A stretch of 64,000 bases of DNA from Myrica gale (GCA_963930655.1 OZ005602.1:2053501-2117500), one strand, 5' to 3'; positions 1 through 10,775 are shown, counted from the first letter of the stretch. Made by a program: numbers and translations. The notes: generated by a model from the letters alone, not told the origin.

Positions 1-612
1 GTGTGCAAATGTTCCGGTTCCGGTACCGGTTCCGATCATTTCTGGTACCGGAACCGGATCCCATTTTAGGGAATTCTGGAACCGGAACCGGAACTGGAAA
101 ATTCCGGTTCCGGTATATTTTATAAAAATTTAAAAAATATTATAATTTTAATTTAGAGTTTACCTCTTTCAATTTAAATTTTTGATAAATGTTTAGTTGT
201 TTACTTATTTATATGATTAATTGTTTGTTTAATAGTTTTTTTTTAAATTTAATTTAGAGTTTATTTTCATAATATTTATTTTGTTTTGAAATTTAGTTGT
301 AATTTTAATTTATATTTATTTTGGCATCTTGAAATAGTGAAATATTGTTTTGAAATATAGTTGTTTAATTGTAATTTTAATGTAGAGTTATTTGGCCCAC
401 AAAAAACAACTTAAAAATCCATTTTTGGGTCAAAGGAACTAAACAAAATATTTTTTTTGTCCATATAAGGAACCGGAATTTCCGGTTCCGGTTCCGGAAA
501 TTCCGGTTCCGTTCCGGTAAATTCCGGAATGGAAAATCCAATTCCAGTGAGTACCGGAACCGGAACCGGAATGACCCATTCCGGTTCCATCCGGTTCCGT
601 ACTCACCCTTAG
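1..612. mobile_element. hAT-like non-autonomous element, left end cut by the window
   Basis: Both ends are dense in GGAACCGG / CCGGTTCC motifs (about 1-120 and 470-605) around an AT-rich core of about 350 bases. The first bases (GTGTGCAAATGTTCCGG) pair loosely with the reverse complement of the right end near 590-612 (CTAAGGGTGAGTACGGAACC), as expected of short terminal inverted repeats. Clustered subterminal motifs and a GGGTG-type terminus suggest a hAT-type MITE. The left terminus and target duplication lie outside the window, so the class is inferred. No coding capacity is seen. Confidence 0.5.
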
Positions 613-2393
613 TTAATTTGTTTGGGGGTCAAGGTGGGTACGAGAGGTTTTACTGGCATGCTAATTGGGTAACAGGTTAAGGTTAGTGGTATCAATCTAA
701 CACATACCTGAGCTCTCATATATAAAGGGGTCGCTTATTTATGGGTTCAGCCTAATATATTATGTTTTAGCTATAAAACGTCGCTTTTAAGGTAGATTTT
801 GGGTTTTCCCAAGGTTACTCTGTCATGCTCTGTTTTAGTGTCTTATTGGCATCAATCTAACATATATGGGGTCCTATAAAGCAGTGTCATTTTCATGTCC
901 AATAAGTCAACAATTTAGAGAAGGATCCGAGCCTGCAGCAGTCAAGAGAGAGTGAAATGTGAACCCAGGTTTTATTATTTCTTTGAGGAAATGGATGACA
1001 ATGAACCAAAGGCTCATTAGCAAATTATTTCATTGGCTACATTCTTTTGTTCATGGGTCTAAGTCAACAGAGCTTTTAATTTTCGGCCTCGCTTTCCAAC
1101 ACGAGGAACATAGCTTCTTCACTAAGTGGCCCTAGTTGAGCCAGCCAGTCTTTGCCCAAATGGATTCTGAAAAGAGGTTGCTTTCGCCTCAGGGGACCAA
1201 CAACAGTAGGACCTCCCAAAAAAGAAGCGAAACAGAGCAATAGTCCCCTTTCTTTGCAAGTTGCTTATTTTGCAGCTGTTTTCGATGCTGCAAAGTGCAA
1301 AAGGACATCCATCCCTTCTTTAGGCTCTCTTGTTCCTTTCATACTGATAGGCGATCCTATCTACCTTCCAAACAAAAGTGAGAAGGGACAAATACAGATT
1401 TCACATTCATTTCAAACACGTACCCTACTAAAGCCCCTACCCCGGGCTTTTCAAAATGCCTCTTTTCTTTTACGGCTGTTTTAATCGAATGACGTATAGT
1501 AATGAAAACTTTCTCATATGAACCTGCATTATGAGATGCTCTGATTTGATGATAATTGCTTAATACTTTTATGGGTTTTGAAGGAAAGGCCAGTCTTGGT
1601 TGGTCCAGTCCGATCAATCTGCACGCATGTTTGCTTATCATCTGGGTAATCAACATTGGCAGCAGGGAGGGAGAAAGCAGCTTTGTCTTGGCAAGAGTAA
1701 AGAGAGAGCATGGATAAAGTGGCAGCCTTTCGAGTACTCTGATGTTTCTCCTGTACTCCTTACGTACCCTTCTGTTATTGTTTATAAATTTTATATGTAT
1801 TTTCTGGATTGGAATTTTTTTTGTTTGCATCAAAAGGCAGCTGGTAGCAACTTTAAGTAACTCTGTTTCTCTGCTACTATAATGATTAATGACGTTCTGT
1901 TCTGGTGTCCGCTTAAATAATTTGTGTAATCTTCCCACATTTGCCATTCTGTCACTTTCTTTTATACAGTTGGATTTTAGTGCGATTTATCATGAGACTA
2001 TTTGAAGCCAATGTGAAGACGTGTTGCTACAATGTCACATACCTGCAGGTACCATAAGCGTCGGTTTCTAAATATCTTTGGTTAGGGCCTATGGGTGATT
2101 AACAGTAGTATAAGTGTCTGTTTAGTGAAAATAGGCACCGACACCTATAGAGACTGTGGGAAGAAATTGAAACCACCGTTTTTAATTAATGGTGCCAGTT
2201 ACACGATTTTGTGGCTCACTGTATAATGACAACGAAACGTTGGATAGGGCCAATCGACAATAAGGTGAGGGAAAGAGAGACGTATGAGAGGGAGAGTGTG
2301 AGTAGAGAGAGGGGGCGAGGGTCTGGAGAGAAACAGTCGAGGAGGCTCCTGATTCATTTTTTAGGGTAACCGAAATAACATGTAGCATGAACG
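613..2393. other. intergenic, no supported gene
   Basis: AT-rich sequence. The open frames on both strands here, the longest 196 codons on the minus strand at 1357-1947, match no family I know and show no protein-like composition. I see no RNA gene or clear repeat border. Confidence 0.5.
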
Positions 2394-2722
2394 GTAAGGG
2401 AAAAATACATCGTTCACCTATAAATTAAAATAGCGGGTACACTTTATACCCTAAATTATCAAAATTGAGAAAATATTATACCTATAAACTACTAATACCT
2501 AATACATTGGGTTTATTTTGACTTTAAAAAAAATGACGATTACCCCATTAAAATGTAATTTGTTATTTGACTTTTTTTTATTGTATAATCGACATTTTGT
2601 ATTAAAAAATTAATTTTTAATATGTGTTAGGGATGAATAATTTGTGAATGTAATTTTTTAAACTTGATAATTTATGGTACAAACTGTAAAATATGTGATA
2701 GTTCGTGTCTACGTCTCCTTAA
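2394..2722. mobile_element. foldback MITE with imperfect long inverted repeats
   Basis: The left arm (about 2394-2465) reappears as an imperfect reverse complement at about 2655-2722. The best-matching stretch contains ACCCTAAATTATCAA on the left and ACCATAAATTATCAAG on the right when reversed. The centre is AT-rich and non-coding. I could not settle a target-site duplication, so borders are approximate. Confidence 0.45.
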
Positions 2723-2950
2723 CATATAATATAACATATCTCCAATAAGTGTCACGACAGTATATTTATCTGTCTATTGCCGACAATATTTACTCTTACG
2801 AGGGTCTACTACCTGTCTGGGGAAAATTCTATATGTCATGCATGGGTTAGCTAAACACCTTTCATGAGGATGTTTGCCTCAGTTTATATGATTCCCATTA
2901 ATTTAATGAGAACCAATTATGCACCACTTGATTAGGTGACTTTAATTTTA

Positions 2951-3286
2951 GAAAAATTCACTTTTTAGTCCCTTGGTTTTGGACATTTTTTTCATTTTAG
3001 TCATTCACTTTTAACTTTCAAAATTTTAGTCCTTGTGTTTTCTTTATTCGACTAAATAATCTTTCCGTTAGTCTTCCGTTCATATGTTTAACGGAGCTCT
3101 ATGACAAGTCATCAAATTTGTATCAATCGACCGTTTCATGTGTCGTGAAACATATAGACGGCTAGACTTGCCGAATGATCATTTCGTTAAATAAAGAAAA
3201 CTCAAGTATTAAATATTTGAAAGTTGAAAGTGAACTACTAAAATGAAAAATTGTCAAAAACTTAAGGACTAAAATGTCAATTTCTC
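2951..3286. mobile_element. Mutator-like foldback MITE with 9-bp target duplication
   Basis: About 105 bases at the left (2951-3056) are repeated as an imperfect reverse complement at the right end (about 3180-3286); both arms carry the TTTTAGTCCTT and TTCATTTTAGT motifs. The element is bounded by an exact 9-base direct repeat, TTAATTTTA, at 2942-2950 and 3287-3295. Long inverted repeats with a 9-bp duplication are the signature of Mutator-like elements. At 336 bp and without a frame it is non-autonomous. Confidence 0.75.
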
Positions 3287-3295
3287 TTAATTTTA

Positions 3296-4433
3296 TTCTT
3301 TTGCCAACACTCCATACTTTTGAGAAGTTTTTAGACTGTCTCATCACCACTTTAACCACCGCTAGATTATGTTTGGCAGGTAGAAATTTATGATCCAGTA
3401 CTCATGAATTAGGTGATTGCATTCTAGAAGATTAATTATACATGTTTCCCTGGCCTGCCTTCTTGATTTACAGGTTTCCTTACTACAGCGAAGAGATCAG
3501 GGAGTAAAAAGGTTATGTAGGGGTTTGATTTCACACAAAAAGATTAAATGTGAGAAGTTGTTTATATGTACTACTGCTGTTGAACTTTATGTTATACATT
3601 CCGCGTACCATTACTAGTGTAGTCTATTCCTTTTCGATGTTCTATAAAAATCTCCATCTGCTAGATGGAGTTTGTAGAACGTCTAAATTAAGTTATAGCT
3701 ACTCATTACTTGGACTAATCTAGAACTACTGAAAAACCAAAAGGATCAACAGAATGTAACAAAGGTGTACGTGTTACTTTCATTTATTAGGACGTTAAAC
3801 AAATTACAGGGTGTCTGAGAATGATTTTTGTGTCCTTTCATATGATTTTAAGCTGCAATATGTGTTCTACAAATTATAATACTGGAGTAATATCTACTTT
3901 TCTTTATTTTAACTTTTCTATGAACTTTAAAGGTTTCGATCTTTGGCCAGTATTGAACAATCCGAAACTACCAATTGAGCATCCGCCACGTGCATTATAT
4001 TCATCATTTAGTCTTAAATGTTTTATTTTTTGTCTTAAGATAAACGTGTGAGTGCATGAGAGAGACATTAGAGGGATCGAGATTATGTGAAGTGGAAGCA
4101 AATACGTTGGCTTTTTTATAAAACAAACTTTCACATATTTTCTTGATGACTAATATGTGAGTGAAGATATGTATGTAATAGATAAGTACAAAGGTTATGG
4201 AGTCATGGAGTCAAAGGCAAGACGACTACCTCACTCTAGCTCCTCTCATTCCCCTCGGGTCCCTCTCCAAACCGTTTCTACTCAGACCCATCAACCAACC
4301 CGGCCCTCTCTCTCTCTCTTCCCAATATTCTAAGCAAACCCCACAACCATCAATGTCATCATGATAATTTTTCCCACTTCATGAAGCCTCCTCTCCCTAC
4401 CTCTCTCTCTCTCCCCCTCCTTAGCTCTTTCTC
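3296..4433. other. intergenic and upstream region of the MYB gene
   Basis: No coding potential is supported. From about 4230 the plus strand becomes rich in CT runs, which continue into the presumed 5' leader of the MYB gene (pyrimidine-patch promoter). I cannot recognise specific regulatory sites further upstream. Confidence 0.4.
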
Positions 4434-4439
4434 TATAAA
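4434..4439 (+). promoter_or_regulatory. TATA box candidate of the MYB46-type gene
   Basis: TATAAA within TCTCTATAAAG lies 90 bases before the MYB start codon, just after a CT-rich patch (about 4390-4430). Position and context fit a plant core promoter with a leader of roughly 60 bases; the transcription start is not visible. Confidence 0.55.
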
Positions 4440-4528
4440 GTCTTCAGTAACCTACATCAACCCAGTTGGGAGGAAAATTTCGGTCAGTATACATCAAGCG
4501 GAAAACACTGGATCCACAGCCTCTCAAA

Positions 4529-6813
4529 ATGAGGAAGCCAGAGCCGTCCTCAGCTGGGAAAGACAACCACTCCAACAGCAAGCTTAGGAAGGGCTTATGG
4601 TCACCGGAAGAGGATGACATGCTTGTGAACTATATGCTGAATAATGGTCAAGGTTGTTGGAGTGATGTGGCTAGAAATGCCGGCCTGCAGAGGTGTGGGA
4701 AGAGCTGTCGCCTTCGTTGGATCAATTACTTGAGGCCTGACCTAAAGCGAGGTGCATTCTCACCCCAAGAAGAAGCTCTCATCATCCATTTGCACTCCCT
4801 TCTTGGCAACAGGTTCTTATCGTTAATTTCTGTGTCATTTGTCATTTGCTTATCATAACGTAATTAGCACTTATATATATTGTTGGAATTTGAAGTGCAT
4901 TAATTTAACATATATATATGGTAGTACTGTTTCTATAACTCCTGTAAAGCACTTGGCCAACCATATTTCTAAACTTTCCGATTCATGAGAGAGAAAATTG
5001 CAGCAGTCTTACAGTGCGGAATAGTGGTATGGTGTTTCTTTAGATGCTGCTCCAAATGCATATATGATATAAACAGTATGGGAATATATTGTATGTGTAT
5101 TTCTGTAGAACACAAAGGGATACATGCATGATGCGCCACTTGTCCCTATGAAACTTCTTTTGACAACCTCTTCCACCCCAAAGATTCTGAACGAGAATTT
5201 GATCTTAGCCTAGGAAAGGAAAGCACAAACAGACAAAAGAAAGCTAATAATTAGGCTATATACGTTTCAAATATCATGATGATCATGAAAGGATCTTGAC
5301 CGTGAAGTTCATCTTAGCCACTCGAATATGACCGTATGTAATTTGGATATTTCTCCTTGCATATATATATGGGAACGGATTGCCTTCGAAGGCAATCCGC
5401 TCCGGATGATCGGCCATTCAAGGGTTGGGAGCCCCGGACAGAGTGCTGCCCGACAGGTGTGGGTCCTGGGCGGGACCCACACCCCTCCGGGGCTCCCGAC
5501 CGCACGATGATCGAATGGACGGCATCCAGCCGTCCATCCTGTCATCTGGAGCGGATTGCCTTCGGAGGCAATCCGCTCCCTATATATATATATATATATA
5601 TATATATGTCTGTATCAGTACATTATACGCACATCTTGTTTTTGTGTTCCTTTACAAATATGTTCTGTATTTAAGGGTAGATACGTTTAGACAATGGAAT
5701 ACGTACTCCTTTGGGAGGATTAAAGCTGAAAAGGTCGACCAGCTTGGTCTTCTTACATATATCTGCATCTGCTCTTTGAGATGACACTACTTTTGTTCCC
5801 AGATTTGATTAAGCTTTCGTGAAAAGCATGCATTTAGAAAGCATAAAATAAGCCGAAACTTGATCTTTCGGTCGAGACGCTAATTTTAAGATATATATAG
5901 CCTGTTTTTCTAAATATAGACTCCCTTGTGAAGGACAAAAGTAGACTAAAAGAAAATCAGTAGCTTGGTGTCTGTATCTGCCCTTTGAGTTGAAGATACT
6001 CCTCACCTTTTTGGTGTTTTAAATTGGCATGCAAATCATGCAAAATCATTCAGAAAAAAATACAACGATCTATTGACGTACGCACGCATCCACATGATAT
6101 TTTACTAATTAAGTGAAAGTGACACTTCGTTTATGCTTCTCTTTTGAAGGTGGTCTCAAATTGCAGCACGGCTACCGGGACGAACTGACAACGAAATAAA
6201 GAACTTTTGGAATTCGACAATAAAGAAGAGGATAAAAAACTTGTCATCCACACACTCACCAAATGCAAGCGATCACTCATCATCGCCCAAAGATCATGTC
6301 ATGGGAGGGCTCATTTCCATGCACGAACAAGGATGTATCATGCCCATGATGTACATGGATTCATCCTTGTCATCTTCTTCCATGCAGAATATGACACTTA
6401 ACCACATGGTTGATCAATCGCACTCGCTTGGGCATGGCCTGAGCACCTATGCAAGTGGATACTTTAATGCACCAGAACACATAGCTCAAATGGGTCCAGG
6501 TGGAGAAAGTTTTCACGGGGGAAATGGGTTTTTGGGGGGTGTTGATATTGGGTTAGATGGGGATCATGATCTGTTCGTTCCTCCTTTAGAGAGTGTTTAC
6601 GTGGAAGAGAAAGTTAAAACAGCTAGAAACATATCTATGAGAACAATGAATAATAACACCTTACATAACAACATTAATAGAAAGGAAAACTTAACTCGGG
6701 CTGGAAATTGTTGGGAAGTGGAAGATCATCAGCTTAGAATCGGGGAATGGGACTTGGAGGAGTTGATGAAAGATATTCCCTCCTTTCCTCTGCTCGATTT
6801 CCAAGTTCAATAA
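4529..6813 (+). CDS. MYB46: R2R3-MYB transcription factor, MYB46/MYB83 type (secondary-wall master switch)
   Basis: Two coding exons, 4529-4812 and 6150-6813, joined across a 1337-bp GT-AG intron that splits an Arg codon; 315 residues. R2 spans about 21-72 with Trp24, Trp44 and Trp64; R3 about 73-123 with Phe77, Trp96 and Trp115. Both repeats are nearly identical to MYB46/MYB83, including [20 protein letters not shown] and the R3 motif [17 protein letters not shown]. The divergent tail ends in a conserved acidic motif, [18 protein letters not shown], typical of this subgroup. Members act in the nucleus on secondary-wall promoters (SMRE/M46RE sites) to switch on cellulose, xylan and lignin genes. 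The start at 4529 gives the family N-terminus MRKPE; an upstream in-frame ATG (4466) lies in the likely leader. The intron common after R2 GL is absent. MYB83 is the alternative name, but DiT1 next door favours MYB46. Confidence 0.93.
5371..5580. mobile_element. GC-rich MITE with self-palindromic ends in the MYB intron
   Basis: About 210 GC-rich bases stand out from the AT-rich intron. The roughly 40-base ends are inverted repeats of each other, and each is itself a 32-base near-perfect palindrome (5372-5403 and 5548-5579; core GGAGCGGATTGCC). Inside, GGGAGCCCCGG / CCGGGGCTCCC pair, and within them GGTGTGGGTCC / GGACCCACACC form a short-loop hairpin, so the whole unit folds into nested hairpins. 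It sits in a (TA)n tract (5361-5370 and 5581-5607), recalling rice Micron-type MITEs that insert in TA microsatellites. Non-coding. Confidence 0.7.
5581..5607. repeat. (TA)n microsatellite beside the palindromic element
   Basis: Uninterrupted alternating TA of about 27 bases directly follows the palindrome-ended element; a shorter AT tract lies on its left. It is probably the split and duplicated target of that insertion. Confidence 0.8.
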
Positions 6814-8183
6814 TTGAATGGCCTTCCGCCTTTCAATATTTTCCACGTTTTCTTTTTGATATCTTCTAGAGTACTTCTAGATATGAATCTCCTTGTCCAT
6901 TTCCTAGAACTAGCTACACATTTAGATCCTAGACATAAGCTACTTAAGAAGTGAAATGCCATTAATGTTCCTCACAAACTATCTTATGGCTTATGGTTTG
7001 CCTCAAACTGAATTTCTTCTGCTGTAGTAGTACTGTATCGGAGGATCTGGAATAAAGGTCACACTTGGGAGGGTACATATACATATTGGTGACCATTGAG
7101 TTGATCTTGTATGTATCTACACATTATATTTGCTCTTAGCGAAAGCAATTTGGTCATTTTCTGACCATCCGGATATCTGTAATAATCTTCTTAAATGCAT
7201 GGGGATATATAGCAACATAAAGTAGAGAGGAACTCAAGATTAGTTCATGTAATTTATACGATATATACAATTTTTTTTTTGCTTTTTTGGGGTCAACTAT
7301 GGTATATCTGAGACAGTATATTACGAGATTGAGATCATGTACAGAACACTTCGGGGGTACTGAAAGCTGTTAGTAGTGGGAGATTATAAGTAGCTTGTAC
7401 TATACCCAATATTGATGAATATATGGAGAGTCTCTCTCTCTCTCTTCACACACAAACAGAGACACGTACCCATACCTACCTGCCCTATACTCGAAGTTAG
7501 TGGATCATTTTTTCTTCCAATGGGGTTTAATCACTGAATTAGTTGAGATGTCCACTCTGAACTGAGGTTGCCTTTAAGAGTATTTAGTCAGCTTACTCTC
7601 ATTATAGTACCTTTCCTCCCCCCTCCTATTATTTTATTAGTTAGTTAGCCTTGAGTGGCTGGGTTTGGGAGAGCAAAACTACCAACTTTTCCTACCCTTT
7701 TCACTAAGCTCTGTATAAAGATAGCAAAACAGAGTCACCTTTCCATAATTCTATTTGCAAAACAATCAGTGCATAGAGAGAAACTTTTTATCACGTTAAT
7801 GAAAACTACCCCTCCTTATTAAAGAAGTGAATAGAAAGCAATCTCGGAAAAGGACCCCTCGAATCTATTTAGTTATGCAAGCGGACAAGTTGCGGCCATT
7901 TTCAGAACTTTGAATGACAGATGAAGAGAGAAACAAAAGTTTAGTGGGTGTTCTGCATCATTTACCCTTTAGATTTTCCACAACGCCATAACTAACTAAC
8001 ATATGAGCATTGAGCACGAGAGAGAGCATTGATTGTTGTGTAATCTGGATATTGAGAGGTTGTTTTCCTTTTGAGAGCGATCCACTGACTGAATCATGAT
8101 TACGTGCGGATTTTTCTTCTAAACGGGTCATAAGTAGCTTTGACATTTGAGAATAATAAAATGTACGTACGTAGTAACTGTAT
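6814..8183. other. MYB 3' flank and intergenic DNA
   Basis: The 3' untranslated region of the MYB gene presumably occupies the first few hundred bases. A CT repeat occurs near 7431-7446. No frame or RNA gene is supported. Confidence 0.4.
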
Positions 8184-8950
8184 ATTTTTTTTTAAAAGTC
8201 AAGTTTCATGAAGAAACCGAAGCATACAGATCAGGTCAAAATGAACCGACAAGATCTAAAAAGGATAGCAGAAAACCAATATATGTCCATGCGAGGTAGG
8301 AGGAGCGGCGATGGCCGGACTCAGTAGACAAGCTACCAGGACATAGAGAAGCCAATAGTTTCAGCATCACAACCTGGGCAGCAAGCCCCGACACAGGGTG
8401 AGAAAAAATCCACAAGGGATCAAAAAGCCCACGGCGGAGCCGGAACAACAACCCAACCACAAACTACAACAACACAAAACAGAACAGCAAAAATACAACA
8501 ACAAACAGCAACGAAATCAGAGGGCCATCAGACTAGCTGAGAGCAAAAATGACTGTGGCGAGATGTGAGGCACAGAGAAATCGTCGGCGTGTGGGGATCA
8601 GGCGTCGCCTGAAGTCAACAACGAGTAAGTGTCGGGCTCACCAAAGGAAGAAGGAGCTACTCCGGAGGCACGTGACCGTCAAAACCGTTGGAAATAGGCC
8701 GAGAAGAGAGCACAACGTCGGGCGCGTGAGACATCAAGCGTCGACCAAAAGACTCTGGACTGAAGCGATTGAACTCTCTTGGAGAAGACGGCGACGCCTA
8801 ACAAGGTTGTGTCTACCGAAGACGAACAAATGCCCCGGGATCTAACCGCTAAGATTCCGACAAAAAAAGAGAGAAGAAATAGGAAAGAGGGGGAGGGCAG
8901 CGGGAGAGCAGGAGTTCCTCCCGCCGCTGGAAAACCAGGGACAAAATAGG
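8184..8950 (-). mobile_element. retroposon-like sequence with poly(A) tail on the minus strand
   Basis: Read on the minus strand, a GC-rich block from about 8950 ends at 8184-8200 in CTTGACTTTTAAAAAAAAA, a poly(A)-like tail. Its upstream end is pyrimidine- and CCGCC-rich like a transcribed leader. The frames inside (for example 8549-8845 plus, very Arg-rich) look like shadows of a GC-rich non-coding sequence. No target duplication was found. A LINE or SINE relative or an old processed transcript is possible. Confidence 0.35.
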
Positions 8951-8958
8951 GACTTTAG

Positions 8959-9147
8959 GAGTATGTTCGGTTAAAAAAAATCTTCAAAATTTTTTTAAAT
9001 TTTCACAATACAAAAAGTTTTACAACCAAACATCATTTTTAACACCACATAAAAATAACTACAACACACGTACTAATAAAATTAACATCACCTAAAAATT
9101 CTCAAAACATTAAAAATTCTCAAAAAACAACACAACCGAACATACTC
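8959..9147. mobile_element. Tourist-like MITE with perfect 14-bp inverted ends
   Basis: The ends are an exact inverted pair, GAGTATGTTCGGTT (8959-8972) and AACCGAACATACTC (9134-9147), around about 160 AT-rich non-coding bases. TAG flanks both sides (8956-8958 and 9148-9150), consistent with the 3-base target duplications of PIF/Harbinger-type elements, though the usual target is TTA or TAA, so class is inferred. Confidence 0.65.
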
Positions 9148-9150
9148 TAG

Positions 9151-9612
9151 GATTGGGGGAGGAAGAGCTATCTCTCTAAAAGACGCGGGTTGCTTTTATA
9201 CGCAGGAACCGTATTCAATGGGACATTTCAATTGCTTTTGTCTTCAAGGTTTTAAGTGGAATTGGTTTGATCCAGAAAGCGTAGACTATAACGAGTTAGG
9301 TAGCTGACTAGCCGTAAACAGATATGGGCTGGAGAACACTTGTTCGAACTCCTAATAGGGCCCACGCACTACCTTAAGGCCCGACAACGGGAGCATTTTT
9401 TTGGGCCTCAATGGCTAACTTTTGATGGGCTCACCCCAACCCGTCAAACGTGTATAGCTGAAGAATGAAATGCTTTAAGAAACGAAGAATGCCTGCCCTA
9501 AATAAACATGTTTTGTGTTAAATTGTTTAAGGGATTTGGTTCGGTTTCAGGAAAAGAGAATATTTGTTTAATTGTTTATAAATTTATATCTTTCTTATGT
9601 TGGGGAGATATT
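9151..9612. other. intergenic, no supported gene
   Basis: Mixed-composition DNA between two MITEs; I see no gene or defined repeat. Confidence 0.4.
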
Positions 9613-9795
9613 GGGCATGTTTGAGACCCCAAATATTTGGGGTCTCAATAAATCGGACAAACCAAACAAACTCCAAAATTTTTAACTTTTACACATACAC
9701 ACTTCACTTTTCACAAACCCCAATAAATCTCAATAAAGTAAAGATTCCCAAAATTTTGAGAATATTCCCCAATATTTTGGCAAACAAACATCCCC
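9613..9795. mobile_element. Tourist-like MITE, GGGCATGTTTG family, copy 1
   Basis: The ends GGGCATGTTTG (9613) and CAAACATCCCC (to 9795) are inverted repeats with one mismatch, and ATT flanks both sides (9610-9612, 9796-9798). The interior has AAAATTTTGAGAATATTCCCC, whose reverse complement appears in the copy at 35486-35664, so the two are in opposite orientation. Non-coding. A 3-base duplication and GGG terminus suggest PIF/Harbinger. Confidence 0.6.
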
Positions 9796-10052
9796 ATTAT
9801 ATACGTAGTTTATTCTTTAGAATAGCCAGTAGTTTTGTAGTTCTGAAAAAAATATAAAAAATAAATAAAATAAGACAAAAAGATTGTTAAGTTCCCAAGC
9901 TGTCAAGTCAGGCCCCGATGTTCGATTCAGATTCTCTGTCGTTGAGGACAAAGCAAAGATTTACGGACAGAAGGGTCCCACCAGGGGACAACTGGTCTCG
10001 TCCTTTCCCTGTTTGGGTCGCCAGGGATAATCCAGTCATTTCAGTTCTCCCT

Positions 10053-10126
10053 AGTGTTTGTGTTGTAAAATTTTAGTGTTGTTAAAATTTTAGGTATTGG
10101 GTTTAGTGAAAAAGTGAAGAGAGAGA
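10053..10126 (+). repeat. end fragment of the GTTAAAATTTTAGG MITE family
   Basis: About 70 bases with TTTGTGTTGTAAAATTTTAG and GGTATTGGGTTTAGTGAAAA match the left half of the more complete copy at 17853-18047 almost base for base; the right half is missing. It looks like a truncated insertion. Confidence 0.55.
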
Positions 10127-10582
10127 TATCTGTCCACAGACTCAGATGTCCTGCTCTCTAAGGCCTGTCCCTCACCCACGCCATCCTTTTTGGGTCGCCT
10201 ACTGCCAAAAATTTGCTCTCGCCAGCTTTCTACCTCACTCAGTCACTCTCCACTCGCACCTCGCCACTTGTCCACCAGGCTTTCTCTGGGTGCGTCATCC
10301 TGTCCACGTCAGCTATACAACTTTGCTCAACAGTCAGATACCCACTTATCTTGAAGCTTACAATTTCAAGTATTAAAATTGATAAATAATTTATTTATTT
10401 ATTATAATAAAAGTAATAATTTGATAAAGAAATAAATTATAGAGGAAAATATAATTTTTACTCACAAACTATCAGGGTAGTGACACATTACACCCCAAAC
10501 TACCATTTTTAAGACATTGCATCATCAAATTACTAATGTTAGATATTTTGCATCTTAAACTACTAATTTTGACACATTACAC
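10127..10582. other. intergenic, old repeat debris
   Basis: No gene is supported. From about 10450 to 10580 a motif like GACACATTACACC plus AAACTACTAATTTT recurs two or three times, resembling one arm of the foldback elements elsewhere in the window. Confidence 0.35.
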
Positions 10583-10765
10583 TAGGCCTGTAAGTCCGGT
10601 CCGACTTCCGGCGGAGGTTCGGTTCCGTTTTCGAAACCGGTTCCGGGACGAGAAGATCCGTCCCTTCTAGGAACCGGATCTGGAGGTAATTTTGGACCAA
10701 TAGCGAAAGCGGTACCGGAATCAGAAGTTTCCGCCGGTCCAGGCAGAAATCCGGTTCCGGGTTTT
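10583..10765. repeat. CCGGTTCC-rich element remnant
   Basis: A GC-rich patch with repeated CCGGTTCCG and GGAACCGG motifs, beginning TAGGCCTGTAAGTCCGGTCC. It resembles the ends of the elements at 1-612 and 60354-60731, but I found no matching right terminus. It is probably a fragment of a related hAT-type element. Confidence 0.4.
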
Positions 10766-10775
10766 TTTTTTCCCA

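Noticed and set aside
1357-1947. 196-codon minus-strand open frame
   Set aside because: No family resemblance, unremarkable composition, no promoter or conserved motif, and competing frames overlap it on the other strand.
5309-5784. Several overlapping frames of 60-119 codons on both strands
   Set aside because: They arise from the GC-rich palindromic element and the TA microsatellite (poly-IY translations).
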